From positions 6,262,001-6,326,000 of the forward strand of contig CANTUV010000014.1 in the NCBI GenBank assembly GCA_947685225.1: a DNA stretch of 64,000 bases, given 5' to 3'. How positions within the stretch are numbered: position 1 is the first letter of the stretch; each line of letters opens with the position of its first letter. The position numbers were made by a program, and so were the translations under genes. The notes under the pieces were generated by a model. The model ran no database searches and was not told the origin of the DNA. It saw only the letters and a list, made by a program, of their open reading frames with translations. This document shows positions 33,359-45,808 of this stretch, in pieces. This stretch comes from Garcia nutans (taxonomy: Eukaryota; Streptophyta; Magnoliopsida; Malpighiales; Euphorbiaceae).

Positions 33359-33409
33359 CAGAATTGTTATGACAATTAACCTATTAAACTTCTTAGGTGG
33401 TGTTAATAT
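33359..33409. repeat. 51-bp inverted repeat, right arm
   Basis: This is the probable original location of the sequence that appears inverted between the two exon-2 copies (32849-32899). It is separated from copy 2 by cttacagacactga. Confidence 0.9.
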
Positions 33410-33812
33410 GTTATAATCCTTAATTAAATATTTGAGTTTTTAATTTTTAATATCAGATTATCTATTAAACTAGTTAGAAGGTGTTCATTGGACTCAATGA
33501 TTTTTATGAAATTAGATAAATTAGGTAATGGATTCAAATTAAAGCTCATATTTCTCTCTCGTATTTACAAATTTTCCCCACTGAAAAGGTGCAGAAAAAG
33601 CAAGACAAAAGTTGAGGCACCACAATAAAACTGAACGGACCAAACCAGAAAGCACCAAGTTTTTATGAGATTTGAAGTCTACGAACAATGCAAACTTGCT
33701 ATGATATGATAGAGGAATGTTCTACCAATTCCACACGTACATACACACAGGTTTTCAACTCTTCAAACAGAATTCAGCCCCTTCATTCTACCACTGATAA
33801 AGTTTCAACCTC

Positions 33813-34529
33813 CTAGTTTTTCAATGAAGAGCTTTGCACAGTGTAACTATGTCTCCACCTCTGAACAGGCTTCTTTAATTTTGACTCTGATTTCTCCACT
33901 TCAGTTGCCTTCCCTTTTGGAATAGCCTGTCAAGTATCAGTAAACATGTATGGATACCCGAGATTTAAAAGTAATGATTATTTATGACAAACAAATCATA
34001 CCATGTTGTACCGATCGATCTTTGGAACTTCAGAGCCTTCTAAGAACTACAACAGAAAATCTCGATTGGAAACTGCTAGCCATACTGCTGCTTTCTTTCC
34101 ATCTTGATTTGATGATCAAATTGAAGTTGTATGTCCACCACCTCATCAAACCAGATAACATGCCAGCAACACAGCAGAAGCTTTTGACAATTACAGTAGA
34201 GCTGCATCATATGATGACAATTATCAAACCATCATGGTCACGCATATCTCCAATTTGTGATAGATAGTAGGTCTTATCTGATCCCTGGTTTTTAATATCT
34301 TCCTCCAAACACAAGCACAATAAGTAATAGCAAAATGCGAGCAGCATTCAAGATCAGTACACCAATTAATTAGAAATGTAAATGTTATCAGCAATAAAAG
34401 AATGCATCCATGAGTTCTACAAAAATGAATAAACATACCTCACTGGTTAGGCTCCTTTTAAGATTTTGCAGGAATGCAACCCAAAGTTTCTTATATCCAG
34501 TGTAACCAACCTTAAGGCTTTTCCTTGAG
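33813..34529 (-). other. Possible unrecognised exon pair
   Basis: On the minus strand two segments look like joined exons. The first is about 34529-34439 after a pyrimidine-rich tatctctcaag acceptor, ending AGTGAG|gtatgt. The second is 33926-33813 after cttgacag, ending TAG. Spliced, they keep one open frame, starting near SLKVGYTGYKKLWVAFLQ and ending QRWRHSYTVQSSSLKN. I do not recognise the product and see no upstream exon with a start codon. It could be the 3' end of an unrecognised gene, a remnant, or chance. Confidence 0.3.
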
Positions 34530-35263
34530 AGATACAGTGTAGCCAATACAAACTCCACTTTCTAGTATCATGCTCTGTTTAGGTTTCTGGTACATAACAG
34601 GATCTCTAGGATTTCTATGCCCCAAACACACATTTATTAGTGAAACGCCCAAAAAACAAAGAAGGGGGCAAAAACAGTTGTTTTGGAGCATGTCATAGTA
34701 AGTATGATGAGATATGCAATTCCACATATTCACTCACAAACCACATATGTTGTCAAGTCTTTTTCTTATTTCATTCCATAAAGCAGAAGAAGAAACCAAA
34801 ACAAAGTGCCTCAAACTCATCATTCTGCACAGAATTTGAAAACAAAATGTGCAAATTTCAAACTACAAGTTCCTCCACCGAAATTGATCACTTATACCAG
34901 TAGGAAACTACCACAAACCACAGCTCTTAGCATCCATTCAAGATGAAACAAAAGAAAATAGGGTTAAAATGCAATTAAGTAAAAAAAAAAAAGTTAAAAT
35001 TGCCACAAAGCAACCACTCCATTTCTTCAGGCGATAATATTCAACATTTATTTTATCAAAACAATGAAAAGGATGATAAAACTTTGCAGAAAGAAAAGGC
35101 AAAGATACATCAGGGTAGCTTCACCTAGCAAGGGAAAAACCTGCAAGTTTACAGAGTATCATATTCTACATTCCCTTCACATTTTCCATAATTGTTTCTA
35201 GTAGATGCAGCCATTGTCCAGGCAACACATCTAATGCATAGCAATTAAACATTTTATATATTC

Positions 35264-35327
35264 ATGTCCGACCCCAACTTGTTTGGGACTAAGCCGGCTT
35301 AGTTGTTGTTGTTGTTGTATGTCCGAC
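35264..35327 (+). mobile_element. SINE 3'-end fragment (TS-like, TTG tail)
   Basis: The core cccaacttgtttgggact and a tail of (ttg)n at about 35302-35318 match the 3' end of the TS-type plant SINE family as I remember it. The 9-bp sequence atgtccgac occurs at both ends (35264-35272 and 35319-35327), consistent with a target-site duplication around a 5'-truncated insertion. It lies in the 3' flank of the KxDL gene. Confidence 0.6.
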
Positions 35328-35418
35328 ACCAAAAAATAATAATTAAAGAAGTAATTAGTTTTTACTCAAGTTTTTGTCAATAAAGGTGCCGTAAACAAAC
35401 ATGTCTGGCAACACAATG

Positions 35419-36446
35419 CTATTGCGGCACTTCAAGATCAGGTCTTCTATCAAGTGTTTCTTGTGTGGATTCATCTGGAAATGCATCTGGGTAAGCAGCC
35501 AAAATTTTAGCCTTCATGCTCCTACAAAGAAAAATCAGGAGTATAGAATGAAAGATCAGCCTCTAATGATAACAAAGTCTAGACCCAAAAGAAAACAAAA
35601 TTTTAATTAGGACTACAACTAAATCAAGTAGAGAACATTTAGAACAGAAGACGCACAGCACAAACTCTGGAATGGAGTCTTCACTCACTACTTACCTAAT
35701 ATCCTCCCCAGATAGCATCATGGAGGTTTACAGGATTTCTATCCTACATAGGCCAAGGCTACACCTATAAAGTTAGGGGAAAAAAAAAACTCAAATCAAA
35801 CAATCTTTAACCCATCTCAGATAAACAGACCAATTCATCAATTGAAAAATGCAATCTGATTCATGTTATTTTCATACAGAGAATAATCATAATCCGCAAT
35901 CAGAATAAATCGCCAATACTTGGCTAATCTAGGCTAACCGTAATTTTCCATTTTCTGCTCTCACTCCTCCCAAACCTTCCCAATCAAATTAGACCATTTC
36001 AAATTTATCCCCATTAAATGCAAAACCCAATTGTTCAAAAAAATCCCAATAAACAAGAGAAGTTTAATAAAAGAACCCAGGAACATGAAATACCTTAACT
36101 TTAGAAATATGTAATCGAGGTCGGACTTCATAGACTTCAAAAGACGAGTATTTCTTGAAAAATCAGCAGAAACCTCAGCGAAGCAGTGCTCTGAATACTT
36201 ATTAAAGTGAGTTAACACAGCGTTGCTATCCTGTACCCTCCCCAATCTGTTATTTGATTCGAACACCAAATATTTATTGGAATTCAAAAGAATAAATTTG
36301 ACAACCAAACAGACAGAGAATTGGAAGTACATCAGATGCTGTAATTGCTTGAGGGAATCTAAATCGTCGCCGTTGATTAGGGTTTTGAATTCTTCTGATA
36401 CCTCTTTCGATGCTTCTCTTATCGATTCCTTCTCCGATTGCTCCAT
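35419..36446 (-). CDS. KXD1: KxDL motif-containing protein (BORC subunit KXD1-like)
   Basis: Three exons on the minus strand: 36446-36331, 36246-36094 and 35521-35419 (TAG). The introns are GT-AG (CTGAT|gtactt ... aacag|ATTGG; TTAAG|gtattt ... gtag|GAGC), and the codons restored at both junctions make ILGRV and LRSMK. The product is 123 residues: MEQSEKESIREASKEVSEEF, a predicted helix QLQHLILGRVQDSNAVLTHF, the KSDL form of the KxDL motif (residues 79-82, within MKSDLDYIFLKLR), and a short acidic tail. The start is the ATG giving MEQSEKES; no in-frame ATG lies upstream. In animals KXD1 belongs to BORC and BLOC-type complexes positioning lysosomes. A plant role is inferred only from the family. 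Confidence 0.88.
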
Positions 36447-38494
36447 TGCTACACTGATCACACTGTACACAAAAGCTAAAGAAAGAGAAACAAAGAAGAC
36501 AACTTAAGGATTTGGGCCTGGCCTACTTCTGTAGTCTTAATTTTGGGCTTGGCTTAAAACCTTTTTTGGTCTTAACTTTTATTTGGGAAAACCATTTCTT
36601 AAATTTTTACTTTTTAATAAAGTATTTTAATCATTTTATTATATACTATATAAAATTTAAAAAAAATTATACTATATAGCATATTTTTTAATTATTTTTA
36701 AAATTATTTTATATTTTTAATATATCAAATATATACTCAATATATCTTTAAAAATTAAATATACCTTTATTATACTAAATATATATCTAACATATATCTC
36801 TAAAAAGAAATATTTTTAAAATTTAAAATTAAAAAAATACTATTTTTAAAATTAAAAAAGTGAATTTTTAAAAATATTTTTATTTTTTAGAATATTTAAA
36901 AAAAACCCCTAAAATTTATAAACTTATAATAAATTTATAATAAACTAATTGTAAACTAAATAGTATTTTGATAAATAATTTATAAATATAGTAAATTTAG
37001 AATTATTTTTGTAATATTTTTGTCAAAAGCCCAATTTTCTTCTTCTTCTTTATTTTTTAATGTAAAAAAAACCCTTTAATTCTAGCAAATTTTTGTCATT
37101 CATTTCATACCAAAAAAAAACACTATTAAATTGCCTGATTAAAAATATATTTATTTCACAATTTAAATCTGAAGTTAATTCAAAATTTAAATAAAAAAAT
37201 AAGGGTGTGGTATTGAATTTAAAATACTTTTGAAGTTTAGAAAACCATCATTTTGAAAGTTTTTGAATTTTTTAATTTTGTAAACCATATAGTAGACAGT
37301 AAACTTTATAAAAATGTTAATTTCTTAAAAAAAATAAATAAACGCAATTTTTAAGAATAAGTTGAAATTCAATGTTTAAATGGATATTAATGAAATTTGA
37401 TAACATTACTATTCAATATTTAAAATTGAAATTTTTAAAGAAAAATAACATGTATTAATAAATAAAAATATAAGGGAGCAAAAAATTGTCAAAATTAAGT
37501 AATTTGGCCTTGCATTTTGGTCCTTTGGAGATCTATTAAATTTTTTTTGTTAATTTGGCTGATTTATTAATTTTTATTATGAATAAAATATGTAAGAAAA
37601 AAAATTATTTTCCAAAATTTTTTGTAATTGGTTCATTAATTTGCTCTAAGAATAATAAAATATATATAAAAAATTATTTATGATATTGAACCCCACGTTG
37701 GACGAATTGGAAATGCTCTAATTTGGTTTATCAAAAGTTTTAGTTATTGGTAGTCAAGCATAAGCAAAATTATTCGACAGTTAATTATTTTAATTTAAAT
37801 CAATTGAATTTATTTATTTTATTTTGCATATTTATTAATAAACTCGAAAAAAATTTAATAAATTCAACTTAACTTAACCGAACCAATTTTATAATTATCA
37901 ATTTTCAAAAATAAATTTTTTTGATCAATTTATAGTAGTAGAATTAGCCAAACATCACAATTCGACTAATTTGATCATTGCACGTTCTTATTGACAGCTC
38001 ATTTTTTGCATGAATTTTAATATATTTTATTTTTATTTTATTAATATTTTTTCTAATTATCTATATACACATGAATTAATTTTACCATACGTGACAAAAT
38101 TAAAAGATAATAAAAACATATTGTTTTTAATAATTTATATAAATTTATGGAAACATAATAATGTAGAGAAAATTTTGATGCAATATTTTTGTAAGAATTT
38201 TTTTTATTAGATTAAAGAATTATTATACACATGAGAAAAAAAATTTTCTAAACACTATTTAAAGTTGAATGTAACTTTTATTATAGGCATCGTCTTGAAG
38301 AAATTTACTAATATTCATGGTCATTCTCTATTATTAATTTGTCAAGTCATAATTTTTAAAATTTTCACATCTTCATTTTGTTTCTATCATCAATAAATTT
38401 TTAATAAGAACAAATTTCTAAGTAATCAAAATCCCCAAAAAAATTCAAAAACCTAAAAATTTAATCATCAACACTCTTACAACTACTACCATAT

Positions 38495-38630
38495 AAACCC
38501 TAAACCCTTCCAATTTCCTTATCAACAAAAGAAAAAACCCTAAACCCTAAACCCACCACCATCATTTCTCTTCTGAAAAACTTCCATAAAAACCAGAAAG
38601 CTAATTAATAAGTAGTTTCCAAACCCTAAA
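38495..38630 (+). repeat. Cluster of telomere-like CCCTAAA motifs
   Basis: aaaccctaaaccc at 38495, aaaccctaaaccctaaaccc at 38535 and aaaccctaaa at 38621. The runs are too short to be a telomere relic with certainty; telo-box promoter elements look the same. No gene start was found beside them. Confidence 0.5.
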
Positions 38631-39140
38631 ATTATACCCCTTTTAACCATACACAAAAACAAAGAAAACTCACCCACCCGTCAAGTCAAAAATCCTTTCA
38701 AAAAAATCTTAATTTCTTGATAAATACATCAGATCATGATAGTCTACTAAATCTCACACCCCTCTTTCCGAAACTCTATTAAGATCCCTTTCCTTTAATT
38801 TTTGTTTTCACTACACGCAACTTAATTGATTGCTACTGTTTTCCCTGTTTTCTTAATTAATTTCTTTTCAAATTTTTGTATTATTTTTCAGTAAAATATT
38901 AATTACAATTATTTTAAAAAAGAATTATTTAATAATATTTTTTATTAAATAAATTTTTTTATTATAAATTTTTTTATTATTATAATAAATATTTTTTAAT
39001 TAATAAAAAAATATTATTAAATAATTACTCTAAAATGACTGTAATTAATATTTTTTACTTTTTATTTATTTTTTAATTTTTATTTAATTCAAACTTATTT
39101 TAAAAGAAAATAAATTTTTTTTAATAACCCAAATCTGAAT

Positions 39141-39390
39141 TATTCCCTCCATCTAAAATATAATATCACATTTTTTTTATAAATTAAAAAAAATACAGTT
39201 AATATATTAATAATTTATATATTTTTTTATCCTTATTTATCTATTTATTTTATTTTAAAAATAATTCAAATTATCATTAATTTTTTTTAAAGTATAAATT
39301 TATTAAATAATAAAATAAAAAAAAGTTAAATATATTCTATAAATAAAAAATAATAATTATTGTAGGACACCTTAAAATAAAAAAATAAAT
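39141..39390. mobile_element. Possible decayed Stowaway-like MITE
   Basis: The left end tattccctccatctaaaata resembles the CTCCCTCCGTCCCAAAATA terminus of many Stowaway elements. The opposite end is not a clear inverted copy (ggacaccttaaaataaaa near 39365), so the element is degraded or the match is fortuitous. Confidence 0.3.
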
Positions 39391-39698
39391 AATTTTTATG
39401 AAAAAATTTATTTTTAAAAATTAATTATTATTGATTAATTTTATTAATAAATATATAAAATAAAATTGATTAATTTAATTATATTAAATTGATATAATTA
39501 GTTGAGCTGTTCAAATTATAATCCAGTAGGATCTGCTGTACTAAATTTTTTTTTATAAATTTCTTATGGTAAATGAATATATACTAATATTTATATTTGC
39601 ACTATATAGTAATTGTCATAGAAATTGTGAATTTAGAATTAATTTGTGGTATGTTTTGTTTTTAAACAAAATATATTTTAATTAAAGAAAAAAAACAA

Positions 39699-39723
39699 GA
39701 GAGAGAGAGAGAGAGAGAGAGAG
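39699..39723. repeat. (GA)n microsatellite
   Basis: About 12 GA units next to a GC-richer stretch. A similar GA run occurs at 48129-48151 on the other side of the copia element. Confidence 0.9.
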
Positions 39724-40924
39724 GGCAAAGAAACACGAGGCTCGAAGATAACAGTAACAGTGGGGCTTTCGCACTCTGCTTTAAAAGCGCATCGATTTTC
39801 AAACGCTGAAAAGGGGAAATCCCTATCATTCTATTCTAAGTCCCCCCTACCCTACACTACCTATTAATTTAGGACTCTTATGCCCTCTCTATTTTTCCTC
39901 CTTTTTCTTTATATGTGGGGTCCACAACTTTATCATCATGTCATACATCCATTTGCACCATGTCATGTGTACATCTCCATTCATCATCATATCATCATTC
40001 ATCCATCTCCCTCCTCAATAATAATAATAATAATAATAATAATCTTTAATCCACATTCGGTGTCGGTTTATTTATTTATTTATTTTCCTATTTTTACGTA
40101 TTTTATACGGTTAGTGTACGTCAGTTGTATTTTTCTTTGCAGCGAGGATGGTTGTGGTCCTTGTTGTACTACGCCTTTGTGGATTTCGTTGCAATCATTT
40201 TCATATAATTTTTTTTCATATTTAATATATTAATTATTTTATAAAAATATATAATAATCTCATTATAAATTTATAAAAATTATTATTATATATATAATAA
40301 ATCTATAATAAATTAATAATAAACCCTATAAATCTTATAAATTTATAAATTAATCATAAATTTTAAAAATATCTAAAATATTTTAAAATTTTAATAAATC
40401 TTATAAATTTTTTTTGACAGTTTTATAAAAAATCCCATATTATAATCTTATATTTGGTTTTATTTTGATTAATTATTTAATTCCAATGAGATAATATCAT
40501 TTTTCATATATTCTATTAGATTATTTTTTACTCTAGAAATTTTATTTAATCTTTTAATATTATATTATTATTTTTTAAAAAAAATAGATAAAACTATAAT
40601 TTTATAAAACAAAAATCACATTGTTAAAGTAATTTAAATTTAGTTCTGCTCTCCATATTAAATATATTTTAATTCATTTAAAAATATGTAATTTACAAAA
40701 CTAATATATTTTTATTGAAGAAAAATATTTTTGTAATTAAATTTAAAATTCTAACAAGTGAGATAAATCATTTATCGGTTAAAAAAATTATCTAACTGAA
40801 TTGTATAATTACCTTTATATGTTTGTGTATTACTTCAAAGTTAAGCATCTGAATATATATATATATATATATTTATAATTTAAGTGATATTATGTATTAG
40901 TTTTAATGTATGATATTAAAAATC

Positions 40925-41390
40925 TGTGGATTTGTTGACTCTGTAATTTGACTTGTCTTTACTGAGTAAAGTGAAACGCACCGTTTTATTTGAAAAGGAG
41001 CATGATATATATTCTGCTGTTAAGGGTTAGGGTATTACGTTTTTCCTTTTCTGTATTTTACTTTTTTCTCTCTCCAGCGGCGCGATTTTTTCTGCTCTGC
41101 TAGGGTTTGATCAATCTTTGCTGTTTCTTGTAAAACCTGTAACAAGAGTGTTACCATATTGTTCTGTGAGTGTTTAAGTGCAAAGAAACATTGATCTGTG
41201 AGAGGAGGGTTGTTTGAGAGGCTGTATTCTGTAATCTTTGACTCTGATTAGTGGATTGATCGACTGAGGATCTCCTCCTCCTTGGATGTAGGCTTTCTTT
41301 GTGAAAGCTGAACCAAGTAAATCTGCTGTGTTGTGTTTTGTATTTTCTTTCTTTCTTTGGTTCTGTGAATTTGGGTTCGAAATCGTTACA
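40925..41390 (+). repeat. 5' LTR of the copia element
   Basis: TGTGGATTTG ... TCGTTACA. 466 bp, apparently identical to 45809-46274. Confidence 0.95.
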
Positions 41391-41391
41391 G

Positions 41392-41403
41392 TGGTATCAG
41401 AGC
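41392..41403 (+). other. Primer binding site, initiator tRNA-Met
   Basis: TGGTATCAGAGC, 1 nt after the 5' LTR, the standard copia primer site. Confidence 0.93.
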
Positions 41404-41677
41404 GATCGCGATTTCGGTGACTCAGGTTGTATCTCTCCTTGTTTCTGATTAAACGCTTTTCTGTTTTGATAAGTTTTTTTTTTACTTCCAGGGTTTTTCT
41501 ATTCTTCTCTGGTTTTAACCGAGAAGTTATTTACGATTTCGATTTCAGTTTTTTTCTTTCTCTTTTCTTGTTGTTTACTATATTAGATCTGGTGACTACT
41601 GGTTTTTTGTCTCAGGTTTAGTCGAAGGAAGAAAAGAACAAACTGAATCGCTCTGAAACCCTAAAAACAGAGAAGTG

Positions 41678-44600
41678 ATGTCGATCACTAAGATCAACGT
41701 CGAGAAATTCGACGGGAAGGGGGATTTCGCCATCTGGAAAGAAAAGATGTTAGCCATACTCATTCAACAGAAGTGTAAAAGGGCACTGGATGGTCTGGAA
41801 GCACTTCCTGCAAATCTTGATGATACTGCAAAGCAAGATCTGATGGATCTTGCTTACAGTACGATTATTTTGAATCTTGCTGATTCAGTACTCAGAAAGG
41901 TAAGGGGTAAGTCTACTGCTCCTGATCTTTGGGCTAAATTGAATGAACTCTACACTGTGAGGTCTATGTCTAGGATAGCCTTCTTGAAAGAACAGATATT
42001 CAGTTTTAAAATGGATTCACAAAAATCAATAGATGATAACCTTGATAACTTTCAGAAATTAGTTCTGGAACTTGCTGATGCAGGGGAAGAATTGAGTGAG
42101 GAAAATCAGACGATTATCCTCCTTAATTCTATCTCTGAAAACTACCAAAATGTGAAAGATGCACTAAAATATGGTAGGGATAAGCTTACTGTGAATGATG
42201 TGATGAATGCTTTAAAGCTAAGAGAATTGGAGGTTAAAACTGTTAATAAACAGAAAACCAGTATTGAGAGCTTGTATGTTAAAGAAAAATTAAAAGGAAA
42301 AAAGAAAAGAAATAAATTTAAATCCCAGGATATTGGTCAATCACATCACTCCAATAACAATTCCACACAGTCTAACAAGTTTAGTAGTCAAAACACAAAT
42401 AACACTAGCAAATTTGATAGAACATGCTTCTATTGTAAGAAAAAGGGTCATATTAGAAGGTTTTGTAGAGAGAGATTAAAAAAGATAGAACAGAATAACA
42501 ATAATGAGTCTGGAGCAGCAAATTCATCAACACAGGTTGATGATATTGAAGCTCTAACTGTTACTGACAATAGGAATACTGATGTTTGGATCCTAGACTC
42601 TGCTTGTTCTTTTCATATGACTCCACATAGGCATTGGTTCACACACTATCATGATTTGGCTGGTACTAATGTGTTAATGGGAAATGATACTTCATGTAAA
42701 GTGTTAGGTATTGGCTCTGTTAGATTGTCAATGTGGGATGGTAAACTGGTTGAGCTAACACAGGTCAGACATATACCTGATTTGAAGAGAAATCTTATTT
42801 CCTTAGGATATTTAGAAGAATTGGGCTTATATCATATAGGCAGAGATGGATTTCTAAATGTCTTTAAAGGAAATAGGTGTATTATGAAGGGTAAAAGAAT
42901 AAACAGGTTATATCATCTAGAAGCATCATCAGTAACTGATGTTGCAGCCAACACTGAGTCCAGTTGCAACTCCACCATTCTGTGGCATAGAAGGTTAGGC
43001 CACATTGGCTTTAATGGGCTGGAAAAACTCTATAAACAAGGGGCATTAGACATAAATGAGTTTTACAAACCAAATACCTGTGAGAGTTGTGTGATGGGAA
43101 AGTCACATAGACATAGCTTTGGTTTTACAAAGTATAGAGCTAAGGAATGCTTAGAATATATTCACAGTGATCTTTGGGGGTCATCTAATATACCTATGTC
43201 ATTGTCTGGGTCACAGTATTTTGTCACATTCATAGATGATTTCTCTAGAAAAGTATGGATATATTTTCTGAAAAACAAAAATGATGTTTTTAATAAATTC
43301 TGTGAATGGAAAATGTTAGTTGAAAACCAAAAGGACTGTAAAATTAAAACTCTAAGGACAGACAATGGACTTGAATTCATAAACAATCATTTTAATGAAT
43401 TCTGTACCAGAAATGGTATTGGAAGGCATAGGACTTGCACATATACACCTCAACAGAATGGTGTAGCTGAAAGGTTTAATAGAACTATTCTAAATAAAGT
43501 TAGATGCCTGCTGTTTGAGTCTGGATTAGGTAGGAAATTTTGGGCAGAAGCTGCTTTCACAGCTTGTTACCTAATTAATAGGTCACCAGCCTCTGCTATA
43601 AACTTTAAATGTCCAAATGAAATCTGGAATGGGAGATCAGTTTCTTATTTGCATCTTAGAACCTTTGGGTGCACTGCATACATGTATAATCAACAAAGTA
43701 AGCTAGATCCTAGAGCAAAAAGGTGTGTCTTTGTTGGTTACCCAGCTGGGGTTAAGGGGTACAAACTGTGGATCCCTGCAGAAAATAAAATGGTAATTAG
43801 TAGGGATGTAACCTTTAATGAGAATGAATTTTATAAGACTAACTTGCAGGTGAAGCAATATGAGTTAAATTCAGACCTTGACATCTTTGAGGTGGAGTTA
43901 GACAGGTTCAAGCCAACTGATCAGACAGCTCCTCCTCAGGATTTAAATGATGTTGCAGAAAATGAAGGACATGTGCAAGCTGATGGTTCTGACCAAGATT
44001 CAGAACATGAAGATCATGATTTGGATGGTTACATGTTAACCAGAGACAGACAGAGAAGGGAAACCAGAAGACCAGCAAGGTTAAATGATTATTCCTTCAA
44101 TACTGTTAATGCTGAACTAACTGCATTTGCCTTTATGTCTGCAGCAGTCATTGAGACAGGTGAACCAATTAACTATGAGCAAGCTAAGGCCAGCTCGAAC
44201 TGGAAGTTCTGGAAAGCTGCCATGGAGGAGGAAATGACATCTCTGATAAAAAATCAGACCTGAAAATTGGTTCCTAAGCCTCAAGGTAAGAAAATAATAG
44301 GCTGCAAGTGGATTTACAAGGTAAAGCCTCATGTCCCTGGTCTTGATAAAGCAAGATATAAAGCTAGGGTAGTTGCTAAAGGTTTTTCTCAAAGAGAAGT
44401 CATTGATTTCCATGAAATTTTCAGTCCAGTGGTTAAACATGTTTCAATTAGATTAATAATGTCCATAACAGTTTTATTGAACTTGGAATTAGAACAGATG
44501 GATGTCAAGACAATTTTTCTGCATGGTAATCTTGAAGAAGAGCTGTACATGACTCAACCAGAAGGTTTTGTGGTAACTGGTAAGGAGAATTATGTGTGTT

Positions 44601-45734
44601 TACTGCAGAAATCTTTGTATGGTCTTAGGCAAGCACCAAGGCAATGGTATAGAAGATTTGATGAATTTATTACAAGTAACAGATTTAAAAGAAGCTGTTA
44701 TGATCCATGTGTTTACTATTCTGTTTTGCCAAATGGAATGTTTATATATTTGTTGTTATATGTAGATGATATGCTAATTGCTTGTAAGTGTATGTCTGAA
44801 ATTAACAAGTTGAAATCCAAACTATCTAAAGAATTTGAAATGAAGGACTTAGGTCCAGCTAGGAAAATTCTTGGTATGAACATAGTTAGGAATAGAGATA
44901 AAGGCATTTTGTTGTTAAATCAAACTGACTATGTGTCTAAATTTCTTGAAATGTTTGGTCTAGATAAAATCAGAGTTGTTTCTACTCCAATAGGTTCACA
45001 ATTCAAGCTGTATTCGAGTTCTAAACCACTTACTGTTGCTGAAGCTGATTATATGAAAAATGTACCATATCAAAATGTGGTTGGAAGCATTATGTATGCC
45101 ATGATCTGTACAAGACCTGACATAGCATATGGGGTCAGTTTAGTGAGTAGATTCATGAGTAATCCAAATAAAACTCACTGGAATGCTGTTAAATGGTTGT
45201 GTAGGTACCTGCATGGTTCAAAAACAGTAGGTTTGATGTTTAAACAGTCTGATATGCGTGATTTTGATGTAATTGGTTTCTGTGATTCTGATTTTGCTGC
45301 TGATTTGGATAAAAAGAAGGTCTATTACTGGTTATTGTTTCATATTTGGCAATAATATTGTTAGTTGGAAATCCAGTTTACAGCATATAGTGGCCCTGTC
45401 ATCCACAGAGGCCGAATATATAGCTTTGACAGAAGCTGTCAAAGAAGCCTTATGGATCAAAGGTATTGTATCTGAGTTGGGGTTTTCTCAAAGCAAAACT
45501 TGTGTGTATTGTGACTCACAAAGTGCTATTCACTTGAGTAAGAATAGTGTATTTCATGAGAGAACAAAACACATTGATGTGAGGTTACATTTCATCAGAA
45601 ATGTGATTTCAAAGGGTAAAGTTGATGTTAAGAAGATCTCTACTCTTAATAATCCTGCTGATATTCTAACTAAAACTGTTTTTATTTCTAAATTTCAGGA
45701 TGCATTAAGCATGCTTGGAGTTCAGAAAGTTTAA
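41678..45734 (+). pseudogene. Copia gag-pol polyprotein, one nonsense codon and one frameshift
   Basis: The ATG at 41678 opens MSITKINVEKFDGKGDF. Gag (about residues 1-240) is followed by a CCHC knuckle (CFYCKKKGHIRRFC, about 249-262), protease with WILDSACSFHM (about 304-314, Ala where Gly is more usual), and integrase (HRRLGHIGFNGL, CESCVMGKSH; acidic residues in IHSDLWG, RTDNGLEF and QQNGVAERFN). The frame meets TGA at 44261-44263, where relatives have Trp, and continues in the same frame into the RT (KKIIGCKWIYKVKP, LLLYVDDMLIA). Near 45311-45316 an extra A in an A-run shifts frame. The RNase H then continues (ITGYCFIFGNN, ALSSTEAEYIALTEA) to the stop at 45732-45734. Apart from these two lesions the 1,350-codon frame is clean. 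Confidence 0.9.
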
Positions 45735-45797
45735 ACATAAAGATGGTTATTACCTGAGAAGGAGAGCTGAATGTTGATCAATCAGTATTTCAGAGTC

Positions 45798-45808
45798 AGG
45801 TGGAGATA
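45798..45808 (+). other. Polypurine tract of the copia element
   Basis: aggtggagata lies directly before the 3' LTR (TGTGGATTTG at 45809), the usual copia form. Confidence 0.8.

Larger units (their letters stand above)
36447..40919. other. AT-rich intergenic region left of the copia element
   Basis: Very AT-rich and without coding potential. It contains a cluster of telomere-like CCCTAAA motifs (38495-38630), a possible MITE fragment (about 39141-39390), GA and AAT microsatellites (39699-39723 and 40017-40043), and a moderately GC-rich island at 39720-40200 with no ORF that I trust. The copia insertion follows at 40925. Confidence 0.6.

Noticed and set aside
39880..40233. 117-codon His/Ile/Tyr-rich plus-strand frame
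   Set aside because: It is composed of ATC/CAT and AAT microsatellite sequence and has no conserved motif.
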